The notes: generated by a model from the sequence alone, not told the origin. Positions 46,187 to 57,584 are shown, numbered from the stretch's first letter. The stretch is DNA of 64,000 nucleotides from Bacteroidota bacterium (GCA_018266775.1 JAFDZS010000007.1:124001-188000); one strand, 5' to 3'. Made by a program: numbers and translations.

Positions 46187-46870
46187 ATGAGACGAATTGT
46201 AACCACCGGCATTTGTTTAGCACTTCTGTTTATCTCAGCATTCATTCCTGTAACTTATACTGTTGATAATATTGAGATCAATGATACAGGTATTCTGCCA
46301 GGCACTTTTATATTCCTCCTGATTGATTTTATTTTGCTTGCAGCTGCAGTTTCGTTCACGCTATTCCGGCTCAGCAATAAATTACCGGGAAATTTTGTGC
46401 TGAAGCGGCAACATAAATCATTGAACCGGGAATTTAAGGTATTGGCTTTCTGGCTGGCATTCGTTGGTTCAAGGTATGTACTCAGTAAATTCATCAACAT
46501 CTCCTTTGGTACCATAGATATTTATTTTATCATCATCCTGTTTTCTTTTTTTATTTATGATATGACTGTCAGGTGGTATACCCATAAATACCAGCCGGAC
46601 ATCATCGCTCTTGATAACCACCTGTTGCTGGTTAAGCGGGCGTACTTTATTAAACAACTTCAACCGAACCACATAAGGCAAATCCGTTATGCGGCTACTG
46701 AAACAACTGTTACACTTGTTTTTAAAGAAGGCTTAGACAATATCTCACTTCCGCTTTCTGATTATGCGTTTACAGCTTTGCAGCAGCTGATTCAAATAAT
46801 CATTGCGGCCAATGACAACGCACTTATTATTGATCCGGAAATCAGCACCATTTTTCATTTACCTGCTTAA
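46187..46870 (+). CDS. Integral membrane protein of unknown function
   Basis: 227 residues. Hydrophobic segments near 7-25, 40-60, 85-100 and 107-125, then a soluble C-terminal part with KYQPDIIALDNHLLLVKRAYFIKQL and a strand pattern (TTVTLVFKEGLDNISLPLSDY) that resembles a bacterial PH-like domain. No enzymatic motif. It stands alone between the repeat lipoprotein gene (divergent) and the 48-bp repeat array. Confidence 0.68.
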   Translation: MRRIVTTGICLALLFISAFIPVTYTVDNIEINDTGILPGTFIFLLIDFILLAAAVSFTLFRLSNKLPGNFVLKRQHKSLNREFKVLAFWLAFVGSRYVLSKFINISFGTIDIYFIIILFSFFIYDMTVRWYTHKYQPDIIALDNHLLLVKRAYFIKQLQPNHIRQIRYAATETTVTLVFKEGLDNISLPLSDYAFTALQQLIQIIIAANDNALIIDPEISTIFHLPA

Positions 46871-46928
46871 CTGAATTCCTTTATTCAAGCCCTGAAAAAT
46901 TTTCCATCACCAATTTGATTTTAAAATG

Positions 46929-47270
46929 CCCCCCGATGGAGCTTGATCTACTTCGTTGATATTCTTTCTACCAAACTGTCGTCCCGATGGGACTTTATTG
47001 ATGCATGCTTTTATGCTACCAAACTGTCGCCCGATGGGACTTTATTGATGTATACTTTTATGTTACCAAACTGTCGTCCCGATGGCACTTTATTGATGTA
47101 TGCTTTTACGCTACCAAACTGTCGTCCCGATGGCACTTTATTGATGTATGATTTTACGCTACCAAACTGTCGTCTCGATAGAACTTTATTGATGTATGCT
47201 TTTTATGCTACCAAACTGTCGTCCCGATGGGATTTTATTGAGGTATGCTTTTATGTTACCAAACTGTCAT
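46929..47270 (+). repeat. Tandem array of a 48-bp unit, about seven copies
   Basis: The anchor CCAAACTGTC recurs at 46971, 47019, 47066, 47114, 47162, 47211 and 47259 (periods 48, 47, 48, 48, 49, 48). Units carry the small palindrome GTCCC-GAT-GGGAC then TTTATTGATG and GCTTTTATGCTA. A diverged first unit begins near 46929. The 1-nt indels break any reading frame, so the open frame through it is not a gene. No spacers vary, so it is not CRISPR. Confidence 0.9.
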
Positions 47271-47387
47271 TGCGTTGGGCTTCAAAGCGTAATCAGGTCG
47301 TTATCATCACATCAAAATTATACACACAAAAAAGGTGGCCTGTTTCCAAACCGCCCTTTATTCTAACTATGGATTGCTGTTTAGGTA

Positions 47388-49640
<2,253 letters not shown>

Positions 49641-49661
49641 TTATAATTTATTTTGGGAAGA

Positions 49662-49693
49662 CAAATGTAAAACGGCAACTTTAATAAAGCAAA
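49662..49693 (-). promoter_or_regulatory. katG promoter (-33 TTTG, 20-bp spacer, -7 TACATTTG)
   Basis: Minus strand: TTTG at 49690-49693, spacer 49670-49689, exact TACATTTG at 49662-49669. This is the best complete Bacteroidota-type promoter in the window. Confidence 0.75.
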
Positions 49694-49713
49694 TTGATTA
49701 TTTTTATATTCTG

Positions 49714-49728
49714 ATAGTTTTTATCTAT
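49714..49728. promoter_or_regulatory. OxyR-type operator dyad between katG and oxyR
   Basis: ATAGTTTTTATCTAT matches every fixed position of the enterobacterial OxyR half-site ATAGnTnnnAnCTAT. It overlaps the oxyR ATG (49727-49729) and lies 21 bp beyond the katG -33 box, at about -57 to -71 from the predicted katG start. A second half-site at the usual spacing is not clear. Confidence 0.6.
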
Positions 49729-50662
49729 GACAATAACTCAATTAGAATACATTGTTGCGCTGGATACCCACCGCCATTTTGCAGCAGCTGCAGAACATTG
49801 TTTTGTTACCCAGCCCACATTAAGTATGCAGATTCAAAAACTGGAAGATGAACTGGGCGTGAAAATTTTTGACCGCACCAAACAACCCGTCATTCCTACA
49901 GAAATTGGTGTGGGCCTGATTGCACAGGCACGTAACACGCTGCGTGAAGCCGGTATGATCAAACAACTCATCAACGATCAGAAAGATACACTGAGCGGGG
50001 AATTACGCATTGGTATTATTCCCACACTGGCTCCGTATGTATTGCCGCCATTATATAAAATTATGCGGCTGAAATATCCCAAACTAAATCTCATCATTAA
50101 AGAATACATCACTGAAGATGTGATTCATGAACTGAAAAACAGCCGGCTGGATTGTGGCATTGTAGTTACACCACTCAACGATGCTTCCATTAAAGAAGAT
50201 GTGTTGTTTTATGAAGAACTGTTTGTGTATGTATCGAAGAAGAACGCCCTCTCCAATAAAAAATATGTGCTGGCCAATGAAATTGACCCCAACCAATTAT
50301 GGTTACTGGAAGAAGGCCATTGCTTCCGCTCACAAATTTTAAATTTATGCGAACTGCGTAAGAGCACCGATTTCCATTTTAAATATGAAACCGGCAATAT
50401 TGAAACCCTGAAACGCATGGTGGACAAAAGCGATGGCATTACCATCTTACCTGAACTGGCAGTGATGGAATTCAGTAAAACACAATTAAAACTGGTGAAA
50501 CAATTAAAACAACCCAGTCCGGCACGTGAGGTAAGTTTGGTTACGCATCGTGATCATATTAAAAACCGGCTCATCAAAACATTGAAAGAAGAAATACTGA
50601 ATATTGTTCCACCTCAAATGCAGCAATTGAGGAATAAGAAAGTGGTAGAGATTACGTATTAA
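49727..50662 (+). CDS. oxyR: Hydrogen-peroxide sensor, LysR-type regulator OxyR
   Basis: 311 residues. N-terminal winged helix-turn-helix (MTITQLEYIVALDTHRHFAAAAEHCFVTQPTLSMQIQKLEDELG) and a LysR substrate-binding domain. The redox pair is present at Cys199 and Cys208 (EGHCFRSQILNLC), exactly the Escherichia coli OxyR positions, so peroxide sensing by disulfide formation is strongly supported. A 7-of-8 -7 box TAGTTTTT ends 4 nt before the ATG and overlaps the dyad, which suggests autoregulation. Divergent from katG, its expected target. A G-rich run follows the stop. Confidence 0.95.
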   Translation: MTITQLEYIVALDTHRHFAAAAEHCFVTQPTLSMQIQKLEDELGVKIFDRTKQPVIPTEIGVGLIAQARNTLREAGMIKQLINDQKDTLSGELRIGIIPTLAPYVLPPLYKIMRLKYPKLNLIIKEYITEDVIHELKNSRLDCGIVVTPLNDASIKEDVLFYEELFVYVSKKNALSNKKYVLANEIDPNQLWLLEEGHCFRSQILNLCELRKSTDFHFKYETGNIETLKRMVDKSDGITILPELAVMEFSKTQLKLVKQLKQPSPAREVSLVTHRDHIKNRLIKTLKEEILNIVPPQMQQLRNKKVVEITY

Positions 50663-50693
50663 GGGGTAAGGGGCAAGGGAGGGCAGGAAAGGG
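50663..50693 (+). other. G-quadruplex-type motif directly after the oxyR stop
   Basis: Five G-tracts with short loops: GGGG TAA GGGG CAA GGG A GGG, then another GGG 7 nt later. It is in the 3' untranslated region of oxyR and, on the opposite strand, at the end of the barstar pseudogene transcript. Confidence 0.7.
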
Positions 50694-50727
50694 TGAAAAG
50701 ATTTTATTAATGTCAATTCGCATTAAC

Positions 50728-51027
50728 TCATTCTTCAAAAAATTCAATGTGTTTATGCCCTTTAATGATGCTAACCAGAATGTCATAAATCGTTTCCCCC
50801 TGCTTTATTGCACATAAGTCTCTTTTACTTTTTGCAGAATGATTCCATATTAATTTAGTTGGCTCTAAATATTCGTGCACCCCAAACCCTCCTTCCAATA
50901 AGTCGCTAAAAGCATCCAGGTTGTGCCCGGTTTTCCACTACAGGTTGAAGGTTAAAACCCGGTCTGCTTCATTATAAAATCCTTTTAGTGTACTAAAATT
51001 TTTACCCTCTATGATAATTACTTTCAT
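50728..51027 (-). pseudogene. Barstar-family (barnase inhibitor-like) gene with in-frame TAG
   Basis: Reading the minus strand from ATG (51025-51027) to TGA (50728-50730) gives 99 codons with one internal stop, TAG at 50938-50940 (codon 30). Before it: MKVIIIEGKNFSTLKGFYNEA. After it: WKTGHNLDAFSDLLEGGFG, the conserved GxNLDAxxDxLxGGF core of barstar-like proteins, and LIWNHSAKSK. The frame is otherwise intact, so either a recent single-base nonsense mutation or a sequencing error explains it. Barstars bind and block small RNases. No barnase-like toxin is visible beside it. The following gene on this strand side (51056) starts upstream and is a membrane protein. Confidence 0.8.
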
Positions 51028-51055
51028 TATTGATTAATTTGAACATGCTGTTGCT

Positions 51056-51592
51056 TTATGAACTATTTTTCCTTGTATAGTAATAATACCAACTACTATT
51101 AAGTGTCACCTTTTTCAAATCCTCAACTGGTGATTTAAATATATTTTCTGCCTGTTCACTATCATCTAAATATATTTTACATCCTTTTTTATCGAGAAAC
51201 TGAAAAGACTCCACAAAGAATTTGTTATAAGTATATTGAAAACCATACTCTTTGTATCCGTTGGTTGCAATAATTCCCACAGCAAAGCTGGAGCCAACAC
51301 CTGCCCTGCCACTCTGATGAATACGTATCCTCACCTGGTCAGAATATTCGTGTTTTTCCCGAATAAAATCTTTATTAAAATATTGTGGTTTAATGATGAA
51401 ATAATCTTCGAACAGAAACAATACCGACGATCTTTTGAGCAGGTAGCGGAAGAATAAAACCCCGGCACAAAGGCTTACGATACCGGTAATAATATTCCAC
51501 AGAAAAAAGCAAATGATAAATCCGACACTCAATGCAGAAAGATAAATAATGTCTCCAATACTGTTTTCCTTTATGGAATACAATTCCTTCAT
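51056..51592 (-). CDS. Small membrane protein, unknown function
   Basis: 178 residues. Two adjacent hydrophobic helices (about 15-50: IIYLSALSVGFIICFFLW, TGIVSLCAGVLFFRYLL) followed by a soluble domain with DYFIIKPQYFNKDF, VGSSFAVGIIATNGYKEYGFQY and a C-terminal charged part, resembling PH-like membrane-anchored proteins. No family assigned. It lies 28 bp upstream of the broken barstar gene on the same strand, so both may share a transcript. Confidence 0.65.
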   Translation of the reverse strand: MKELYSIKENSIGDIIYLSALSVGFIICFFLWNIITGIVSLCAGVLFFRYLLKRSSVLFLFEDYFIIKPQYFNKDFIREKHEYSDQVRIRIHQSGRAGVGSSFAVGIIATNGYKEYGFQYTYNKFFVESFQFLDKKGCKIYLDDSEQAENIFKSPVEDLKKVTLNSSWYYYYTRKNSS

Positions 51593-51631
51593 TCTGCGTT
51601 GATGTTTATTATCCGGTTTATAAATTGAAAG

Positions 51632-52018
51632 TTAACCTTTCTTCTTTAAAGCTTTCAATTTAAAATAAATCCAATACGCAATTATATTGATCACAATAAC
51701 AATAGCTACCAGTATTAACTGAATGTTGGTTGAAATATTTTCCTGGTAAATTACAGGTATCAAGTAACGGGTAATAAAATCTTCTTTATAGGTAGACAGG
51801 CCTGCATGAAAAGCGAAATAGTTTTCAAGGCTTGTGAGTGGACAAATAATACCGGGAGAAAGCTCTGCAATTACAGCCCAAAGCACTGAGGCCAAATGGG
51901 CAATACGAATCCATTTAGCTTTATGTGCCAGGAAGCCACCTGCAATAACGAACAGAATAAACAAAAAGTGAATAACTACAGTAAGTATGGTAAGAAGATG
52001 AAAGAAGTATCTTTCCAT
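51632..52018 (-). CDS. DUF2784 family membrane protein
   Basis: 128 residues with three to four helices. The conserved DUF2784 pattern is visible: HFLFILFVIAGGFLAHK, a Trp/Glu pair (VLWAVIAELSPGIICPLTSLENYF) and Y...F..RYLIPVIYQE, then a final helix. The biological role of the family is unknown. It lies 39 bp upstream of the 178-residue membrane protein gene on the same strand. Confidence 0.82.
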   Translation of the reverse strand: MERYFFHLLTILTVVIHFLFILFVIAGGFLAHKAKWIRIAHLASVLWAVIAELSPGIICPLTSLENYFAFHAGLSTYKEDFITRYLIPVIYQENISTNIQLILVAIVIVINIIAYWIYFKLKALKKKG

Positions 52019-52108
52019 TGAATTGAATTAATGAAAATTGAATTTATGCTATTTTCTCCCAATAGAATGATATTCCTTTATAGAATTGAACACGCCACAG
52101 GCGTGTTC

Positions 52109-53791
52109 CTACTTAACCAATTTCTTCACCACCATTGTTACGCCATAAGCGTTGTATAATTTTAAAATATACATGCCTTTTTGTAACGCTGCGGTATTAA
52201 TGGTAAAGTCATTTTTGTAGCCGTTTGCAGTCAGCACCACCCTGCCTTCCATATCAAACACCTGTACCAGCAAAGGTTTCTGCATGTCTTTCTTTGCATG
52301 AATGTACAATACGCTGGTTACGGGGTTGGGAAATATCTTCACCGCATCTTTATTAACGCCGCCGGTCGTAATCGTATCTGGTAAAGCCAGTACTGTTCCG
52401 GTATAGGTGTATTCCATAATGGTGCCGCCATTGCTTGCTGCACCCACATCCCGTGCCACATAAAAATGTAATCCATCTGGTGCGCAGGTTATGCGGCGGA
52501 TGCGGTCTCCATCATTATGAAAATATGTGATGGTATCACCGCTGATGCCGTCGCCGGTTGCATTCAGCTTTACACGATATACCCAGTTTTTTTTCAGCGG
52601 GGTTAACAGTAATGACCCCGGCCAGCCGGGTATTACATTGTAGCCGTAAAATGCAATGCTGGATACGGCTGCTGTTGGCCACAATGCATTATTGCTTTGC
52701 GACATCAGTGCAGGCATTTCAGCCGCTGTTGCGGTGAATAAAGTAAAAATGGGCTCTTTATTATTCGATGCGGTATCACAAAAGCCCTGCTCATTGGCAC
52801 TTGTATTCTGCCCTATCTTGTACCCGTTTACGTTATTATCACAATACCCGGACACCTGGTCCCAACCATAATTTTTTCCGGGTTCAATAATATTGATCTC
52901 ATCATCAGTCCTGTCCATTTGTTCGGAACTGTATAAATAATCGGTTCCATTTATATTGCCCCATGCCAAACCCTGCGGATTGCGGTGCCCGTAAGTGTAT
53001 ACATAATCCTTCGGTGTAATGGAAGCATTATTGTAAAACGGGTTGTCGTTCGGCACCCAATTGTCTGCGCCGCCATCGCCATCAGGTTCCGTATTCAGGC
53101 GCAACACTTTTCCTTCCATTACATTAATGTTTTGCGCATTTTCGGTACGGGTAGTGTTTAAAAACTGGCCTGCCCCCATATCTCCAACAGTATAGTATAG
53201 ACGATATTGAGTATGTGATGCATCTGTACCCGGTTCAATGGTGGGGCCAATAACTAACCTGCCGGAATTGTGATCGCTGCTGCCCGGTATAGTATTTATT
53301 ATTACTGTTGGGTTAGATAATGTATTGCCGTTATAATCGAACCGCACAATTTTAGTGGTAAACACACAACTGGTATTGGTACCCGGGCAACTGCCCCGGT
53401 TATAAACATAAGCCACGTACACCCAGGGCTTGGCAGCACGCACTGCGGGATCAGCAGAAAATAAATTGGGATGAATGGCCAGTCCCATCAATCCGCCCTG
53501 CGGTTGCGTACCGGATGCTGATGTAAAATTGATGGAGGGATCTGTTGCACGTAAATCTATTAATGGTGTTTTTGTACCGGTGGCAATATCCACACGGTTA
53601 ATGATGTAGGCTTTATTTTCTGTTACCCATAAGGAATCGTTGGGTCCATAAGCTACTTCCCATGCGGAATTAAAGCCTGCTGCCACAATACGTTTGGTGA
53701 AAGTTTGCGCCTGCAATCCTGTTGCACACAACAGTATGGAGAGATACAATAAGCAGTATCGTTTGCCGGTGATCATTACTTTGTTTTTCAT
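52109..53791 (-). CDS. T9SS-secreted PQQ-dependent sugar dehydrogenase-like protein
   Basis: 560 residues. Signal peptide (cleavage near GLQAQ), then a six-bladed quinoprotein glucose/sorbosone dehydrogenase-type propeller: GFNSAWEVAYGPNDSLWVTE, GLMGLAIHPNL, SSDHNSGRLVIGP (His of the active site), YTYGHRNPQGLAWG, PGKNYGWDQVSGY and DGDRIRRITCAPDG. These match the soluble aldose dehydrogenase (GdhB/YliI-like) family, which oxidises sugars with PQQ. A type A T9SS sorting domain ends the protein (VKIFPNPVTSVLYIH...LQKGMYILKLYN). PQQ synthesis genes are not in the window, so the cofactor may be scavenged or absent. Confidence 0.88.
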   Translation of the reverse strand: MKNKVMITGKRYCLLYLSILLCATGLQAQTFTKRIVAAGFNSAWEVAYGPNDSLWVTENKAYIINRVDIATGTKTPLIDLRATDPSINFTSASGTQPQGGLMGLAIHPNLFSADPAVRAAKPWVYVAYVYNRGSCPGTNTSCVFTTKIVRFDYNGNTLSNPTVIINTIPGSSDHNSGRLVIGPTIEPGTDASHTQYRLYYTVGDMGAGQFLNTTRTENAQNINVMEGKVLRLNTEPDGDGGADNWVPNDNPFYNNASITPKDYVYTYGHRNPQGLAWGNINGTDYLYSSEQMDRTDDEINIIEPGKNYGWDQVSGYCDNNVNGYKIGQNTSANEQGFCDTASNNKEPIFTLFTATAAEMPALMSQSNNALWPTAAVSSIAFYGYNVIPGWPGSLLLTPLKKNWVYRVKLNATGDGISGDTITYFHNDGDRIRRITCAPDGLHFYVARDVGAASNGGTIMEYTYTGTVLALPDTITTGGVNKDAVKIFPNPVTSVLYIHAKKDMQKPLLVQVFDMEGRVVLTANGYKNDFTINTAALQKGMYILKLYNAYGVTMVVKKLVK

Positions 53792-54316
53792 AGATGGATG
53801 ATTATTGGTTAATCAGGATACAACTGAACCGCTGCAAAAACCTTACCTGAAAATGCTGATGGGCCAAAAATATTGTTTTTGCAGGGATGGATTTTTACGG
53901 TCTGTTTTCAGAAAGCATATTTACGATATCAGCCATCCGGAAATACACTTTCCACAACGGAAAAATGCCCGTAAATCTCCTGTAAAAAACTACCATTCCG
54001 GGCTTGATTACTCTGCTTGTTTCCTCAAAAAATGCTTCCTTTTTCACGTAAAAAACCACAATTTCAGCATTCTGAATACAAATGTATAAAAAGCGCATTT
54101 TTTATGCAATAACAAGGGTCATTTTACGTTGAGGTAATAACTGCACTTGTGAATAAACCTGATTGATCCGGGGTCTTGAAGCGTAAATCCGTGCCTGATC
54201 AACTGCCCTGTTAAAACATCTGTTCCAACAAACCGTATGGCCTTTTTGCGGTTACCAAAAAGGGGTATAAATGAAAAAGAACAGATTCTATTATCCGGCA
54301 CCAAAACTGAGAGACT
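53792..54316. other. 525-bp intergenic region between divergent cargo genes
   Basis: No gene supported; short open frames show no signal peptide, family motif or start context. It must carry promoters for the dehydrogenase (minus) and the cargo at 54317 (plus). I see no known riboswitch. Confidence 0.55.
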
Positions 54317-56554
54317 ATGAAAACACCTTTACTACGATGTATTCTACTATTTCTGATTACAACAGGAACACTTACTGCTGCTGATTTGTTTGCCCAGGTG
54401 CAAACGGGCAGAAGTTACATCAATGTTTCTAAAAATACGACTGGTGGTACTTTTGAACCTGGCGATGTACTGGAGATCAGGTCTGCCATTGCTGTGGGCA
54501 ACTTTTCATCATTTTCCATAACACAGGTTAGATACAACGATACGATTAATGCCAATTTCACTTACGTTCCGAACACCTTACGCATTCTTACCAATGAAGG
54601 TTTATCATTCCGGCAATTTACTGATGCCGGTGGTGATGATGGCGGCATGTTCAATTTCGTGAACAACACCCTGCGCATTAATATGGGCAAATCCATTGGC
54701 ATTGCCTCCAATACCGGTAACGCCACAACAGGTGGCGGTACAATTGCCTATAACGACAAACCTTCTTTTTATGGTGGTGTATGTATCATGGTTGCCTCTT
54801 TCAGGGTAAAGATCAATACACTCGTTGCGTATAATACTTTATTGCAAATGCCGGGTGGTGCGTTCAGGTACACCCAATCTGCTGCTGCCAAAACAGCTGC
54901 ATTTACGCCCAATAGCCTGATGGTATTTCAAAATCAGGGCGTATGCCCCAACTATGTGGGGGGTAATGCTGTGATTGACAACAACGGTACCTTTGGTTCC
55001 GGTAATACGCAAAACCGGAGTTCTTCTGCCATTGTACCGGGTTATACATTTATCAATTTTGCATCTGGTCAGCCTAACGATGGTAATTATGGTATTGCCA
55101 ATAACAGCAGCGCTACCGGTGCCACCAATAACGGTGTGCCATACCCTGATAACTCAAGGGTTTTCACCGTATGGGATATTATTGGCGATCATACTGGTGC
55201 TTCCAGTCCTGCATTGGGCAATCCGGCTACAACGCCAGGTTCAACCGGTGGTTATATGGCGGTGATCAATGCCAGTTATGCCACCAGCCAGGCTATACAG
55301 CAAACAGTAAGCAATCTTTGTCCGTCCACGTATTATGATTTCAGTGCGTGGTTCAGGAATATTTGTTCTAAATGCTCCTGCGACAGTAACGGTCATGGTG
55401 CGCTGAATGCATTGTTTAACGGGCCATACCCACCGGGTGTAAAACCCAATCTTACCTTCCAGTTAGATGGTATTGATTATTATACTACAGGTGATATTGA
55501 TTATACCGGCCAATGGGAGAAAAAAGGATTTACGTATTTAACAGGCCCTGCACAAACTTCATTTACTTTTTCCATCCGTAATAATTCACCGGGTGGTGGT
55601 GGTAACGACTGGGCTGTTGATGATGTGAATTTATCCACTTGTGTCCCGGATTTATTATTAAAATATAATCCTGAAATTAAAGTATGTAATGATGCACTGA
55701 TAGATCTGTCTGCAGTGGTGCGGTGTTATTTTTCCAATTATGTTTATTATAAATGGGAGAAGAGTATTGATGGTGGCGTTACCTGGAACAGCACCGGCGT
55801 ATCTGGTGTTGGCAGCCCCGCTTTGGTGAGTGGCCAATGGGAATATACTGCCGCTTACCCGTTGTTTGTAGCTGCACTGGCCGACAGTGGCAGCCGTTAC
55901 CGCATTGTAGTGGCCACCACTGCATCTAACCTTACCAATGCCAGTTGTTCGTATAACAATAATGCCAGTACGCTGGTGAGCGTATTGAACTGCGGCCCTA
56001 TTTTAAATGCAGAACTAAAACAATTTAACGGGCAACTGGTGCAGTCCAATGCTCAATTACAATGGAGTATTACTGCCACTGCAGCTATTGAAAAATTTGA
56101 TATTGAAAGAAGTACGGATGGCAGCAACTTCATCAGCATCGGTACAGTATATGCTGCAGCAAATACTGTGCAAACCAGTTACGGTTTTACTGATCCTGAG
56201 CCGGTAAAAGGCATTACTTATTACCGCTTAAAATTACTGGAGCAGGATGAACGGTTGTATGCTTACAGCCCTGTAATTGCCCTTTCTCCCAAAGCCATCA
56301 ACTTTACGGTGGGCAGCGTTACCAACCCGGTTACCAATTCCCTGTCGGTAAGTGTGGTGCTGCCACAGCACAATATCATAAACTTACTCATTACCGACAT
56401 GCTGGGCAAGCCTTTATTTAAAATGCAAACAGAAGGTGCAAAAGGATGGAACAGTATACCGGTTACCGGTATAAGACAACTACCTGCAGGTGTGTATATG
56501 CTTTCGGTAAGCAGCAATAACGAGGTCATAAATAAGCGCATTGTGAAAATGTAG
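54317..56554 (+). CDS. T9SS-secreted surface protein with carbohydrate-binding-like domain
   Basis: 745 residues with signal peptide (cleavage near LFAQ). Residues about 30-200 are a beta-rich domain (GGTFEPGDVLEIRSAI). Residues about 215-445 resemble a jelly-roll carbohydrate-binding-like module with FTVWDIIGDH, YDFSAWFRNICSKCSC, LDGIDYYTTGDI and GNDWAVDDVNLSTC. Then comes an Ig-like segment (YKWEKSIDGGVTWNS), a domain with FDIERSTDGSNF...ITYYRLKLLEQD, and a type A T9SS sorting domain (VTNPVTNSLSVSVVLP...LPAGVYMLSVSSNN). No catalytic motif seen. Convergent with the lipoprotein genes downstream. Confidence 0.86.
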   Translation: MKTPLLRCILLFLITTGTLTAADLFAQVQTGRSYINVSKNTTGGTFEPGDVLEIRSAIAVGNFSSFSITQVRYNDTINANFTYVPNTLRILTNEGLSFRQFTDAGGDDGGMFNFVNNTLRINMGKSIGIASNTGNATTGGGTIAYNDKPSFYGGVCIMVASFRVKINTLVAYNTLLQMPGGAFRYTQSAAAKTAAFTPNSLMVFQNQGVCPNYVGGNAVIDNNGTFGSGNTQNRSSSAIVPGYTFINFASGQPNDGNYGIANNSSATGATNNGVPYPDNSRVFTVWDIIGDHTGASSPALGNPATTPGSTGGYMAVINASYATSQAIQQTVSNLCPSTYYDFSAWFRNICSKCSCDSNGHGALNALFNGPYPPGVKPNLTFQLDGIDYYTTGDIDYTGQWEKKGFTYLTGPAQTSFTFSIRNNSPGGGGNDWAVDDVNLSTCVPDLLLKYNPEIKVCNDALIDLSAVVRCYFSNYVYYKWEKSIDGGVTWNSTGVSGVGSPALVSGQWEYTAAYPLFVAALADSGSRYRIVVATTASNLTNASCSYNNNASTLVSVLNCGPILNAELKQFNGQLVQSNAQLQWSITATAAIEKFDIERSTDGSNFISIGTVYAAANTVQTSYGFTDPEPVKGITYYRLKLLEQDERLYAYSPVIALSPKAINFTVGSVTNPVTNSLSVSVVLPQHNIINLLITDMLGKPLFKMQTEGAKGWNSIPVTGIRQLPAGVYMLSVSSNNEVINKRIVKM

Positions 56555-56669
56555 TCCGGCTGGCACGGTAAAAAAATACGCAACTATACCGGGCGAATGA
56601 ACAATGCCAGCATGGCCAATCATTCCCGGATGTACCATACTTCCGCCGTGAAGTTTGAAATACAAAAGA

Positions 56670-56697
56670 AAAGCCCCCTGATTCTTCGGGGGGCTTT
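56670..56697. terminator. Terminator between convergent genes
   Basis: Stem AAGCCCCC / GGGGGCTT. The minus strand continues CTTTTCTTTT, so it mainly serves the lipoprotein gene at 56721, and possibly the cargo gene on the plus strand. Confidence 0.7.
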
Positions 56698-56720
56698 GGT
56701 TTATGGTTAAGCAGGTTATT

Positions 56721-57584
56721 TTATTTACACTGGTATCCAAATGTCAGTTTTGCCTGAGGTGAAGGTATACTGGTTTGGTCATCGCCCAGCATATACACAC
56801 TGGTTACATAATTATCACGGCTGAGGATATACGTTTTAAAAGTGGAAACTGTTGAATCCACCAAAGTATTTCCGGGATCGTAGTAGCGCACTTTATAATC
56901 TTTACAGGCGTTGGTTGTCTTTCTTCCGAAATTGAAGAACTGGTTCATCTCCGCATGGGTGTCTTCATCGGGGAAAAGGTACATAAAGTTTTTGGGTGCA
57001 ATATTGGTGTAATAGGTAAGGTCGGCGTCTTTGATCTTGTCAAAAGTAAACATATCCACATCTTCCATGTGTGTAAGGTTACCGCCCGTGTAGGTGTAAG
57101 TCACCTGCTGAAAAGGTGTCCCGGGTGATAACGTATAGGTATACACTTTATTGATCAGGAAATTTGCCGCGTCATACACAAAGGCAATATCATATTCCGG
57201 CGAGCCGGGAACAGTAGGATCAATGAGGCCATGAAAACTGTTAATGCGCCTGGTGGTGGCATCAAAAATATAATACTGATCGGGGTCAATATATACAGTA
57301 TCAGAAAAATATTGCGGCACTGAATTGAAATCGATACTCAGTGTGATGCTGTCGAATTTGGTAATATCTGTTACTGCATCGGAACTGTTGATGGTGGCAA
57401 TTAATGATCCGATTGGCGCACCTGTGGCACTGTCGTTGTAAGCAATTTTATTAATGCGGCAATCTGATCCGATGATCACGCCTGCGCCACTGCCGCTGCC
57501 ATTTTCATCGCTGTATTCTTTCTGGCAGGAAACAATGGTTGTTACCATTGCAATTAAACCCAAAAACAAAAATCTATTTTTCAT
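56721..57584 (-). CDS. Lipoprotein of unknown function (CQKE start)
   Basis: 287 residues from ATG 57584 (MKNRFLFLGLIAMVTTIVSC), lipobox Cys about residue 20 followed by QKEYSDENGSGSG. The mature part is beta-rich with ITKFDSITLSIDF, YDIAFVYDAANFLINKVYTYT, VTYTYTGGNLTHMEDVDMF and a terminal KLTFGYQC. This pattern resembles wrap-around beta sheets in Bacteroidota surface lipoproteins (DUF4595-like). No confident family. It lies 73 bp after the repeat lipoprotein gene on the same strand. Confidence 0.7.
   Translation of the reverse strand: MKNRFLFLGLIAMVTTIVSCQKEYSDENGSGSGAGVIIGSDCRINKIAYNDSATGAPIGSLIATINSSDAVTDITKFDSITLSIDFNSVPQYFSDTVYIDPDQYYIFDATTRRINSFHGLIDPTVPGSPEYDIAFVYDAANFLINKVYTYTLSPGTPFQQVTYTYTGGNLTHMEDVDMFTFDKIKDADLTYYTNIAPKNFMYLFPDEDTHAEMNQFFNFGRKTTNACKDYKVRYYDPGNTLVDSTVSTFKTYILSRDNYVTSVYMLGDDQTSIPSPQAKLTFGYQCK

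Noticed and set aside
46929..47270. CRISPR array
   Set aside because: The whole 48-bp unit is repeated; there are no unique spacers and no cas genes.
53805..54089. 94-codon open frame in the 53.8-54.3 kb gap
   Set aside because: No signal, domain or promoter support, and codon use is unlike its neighbours.
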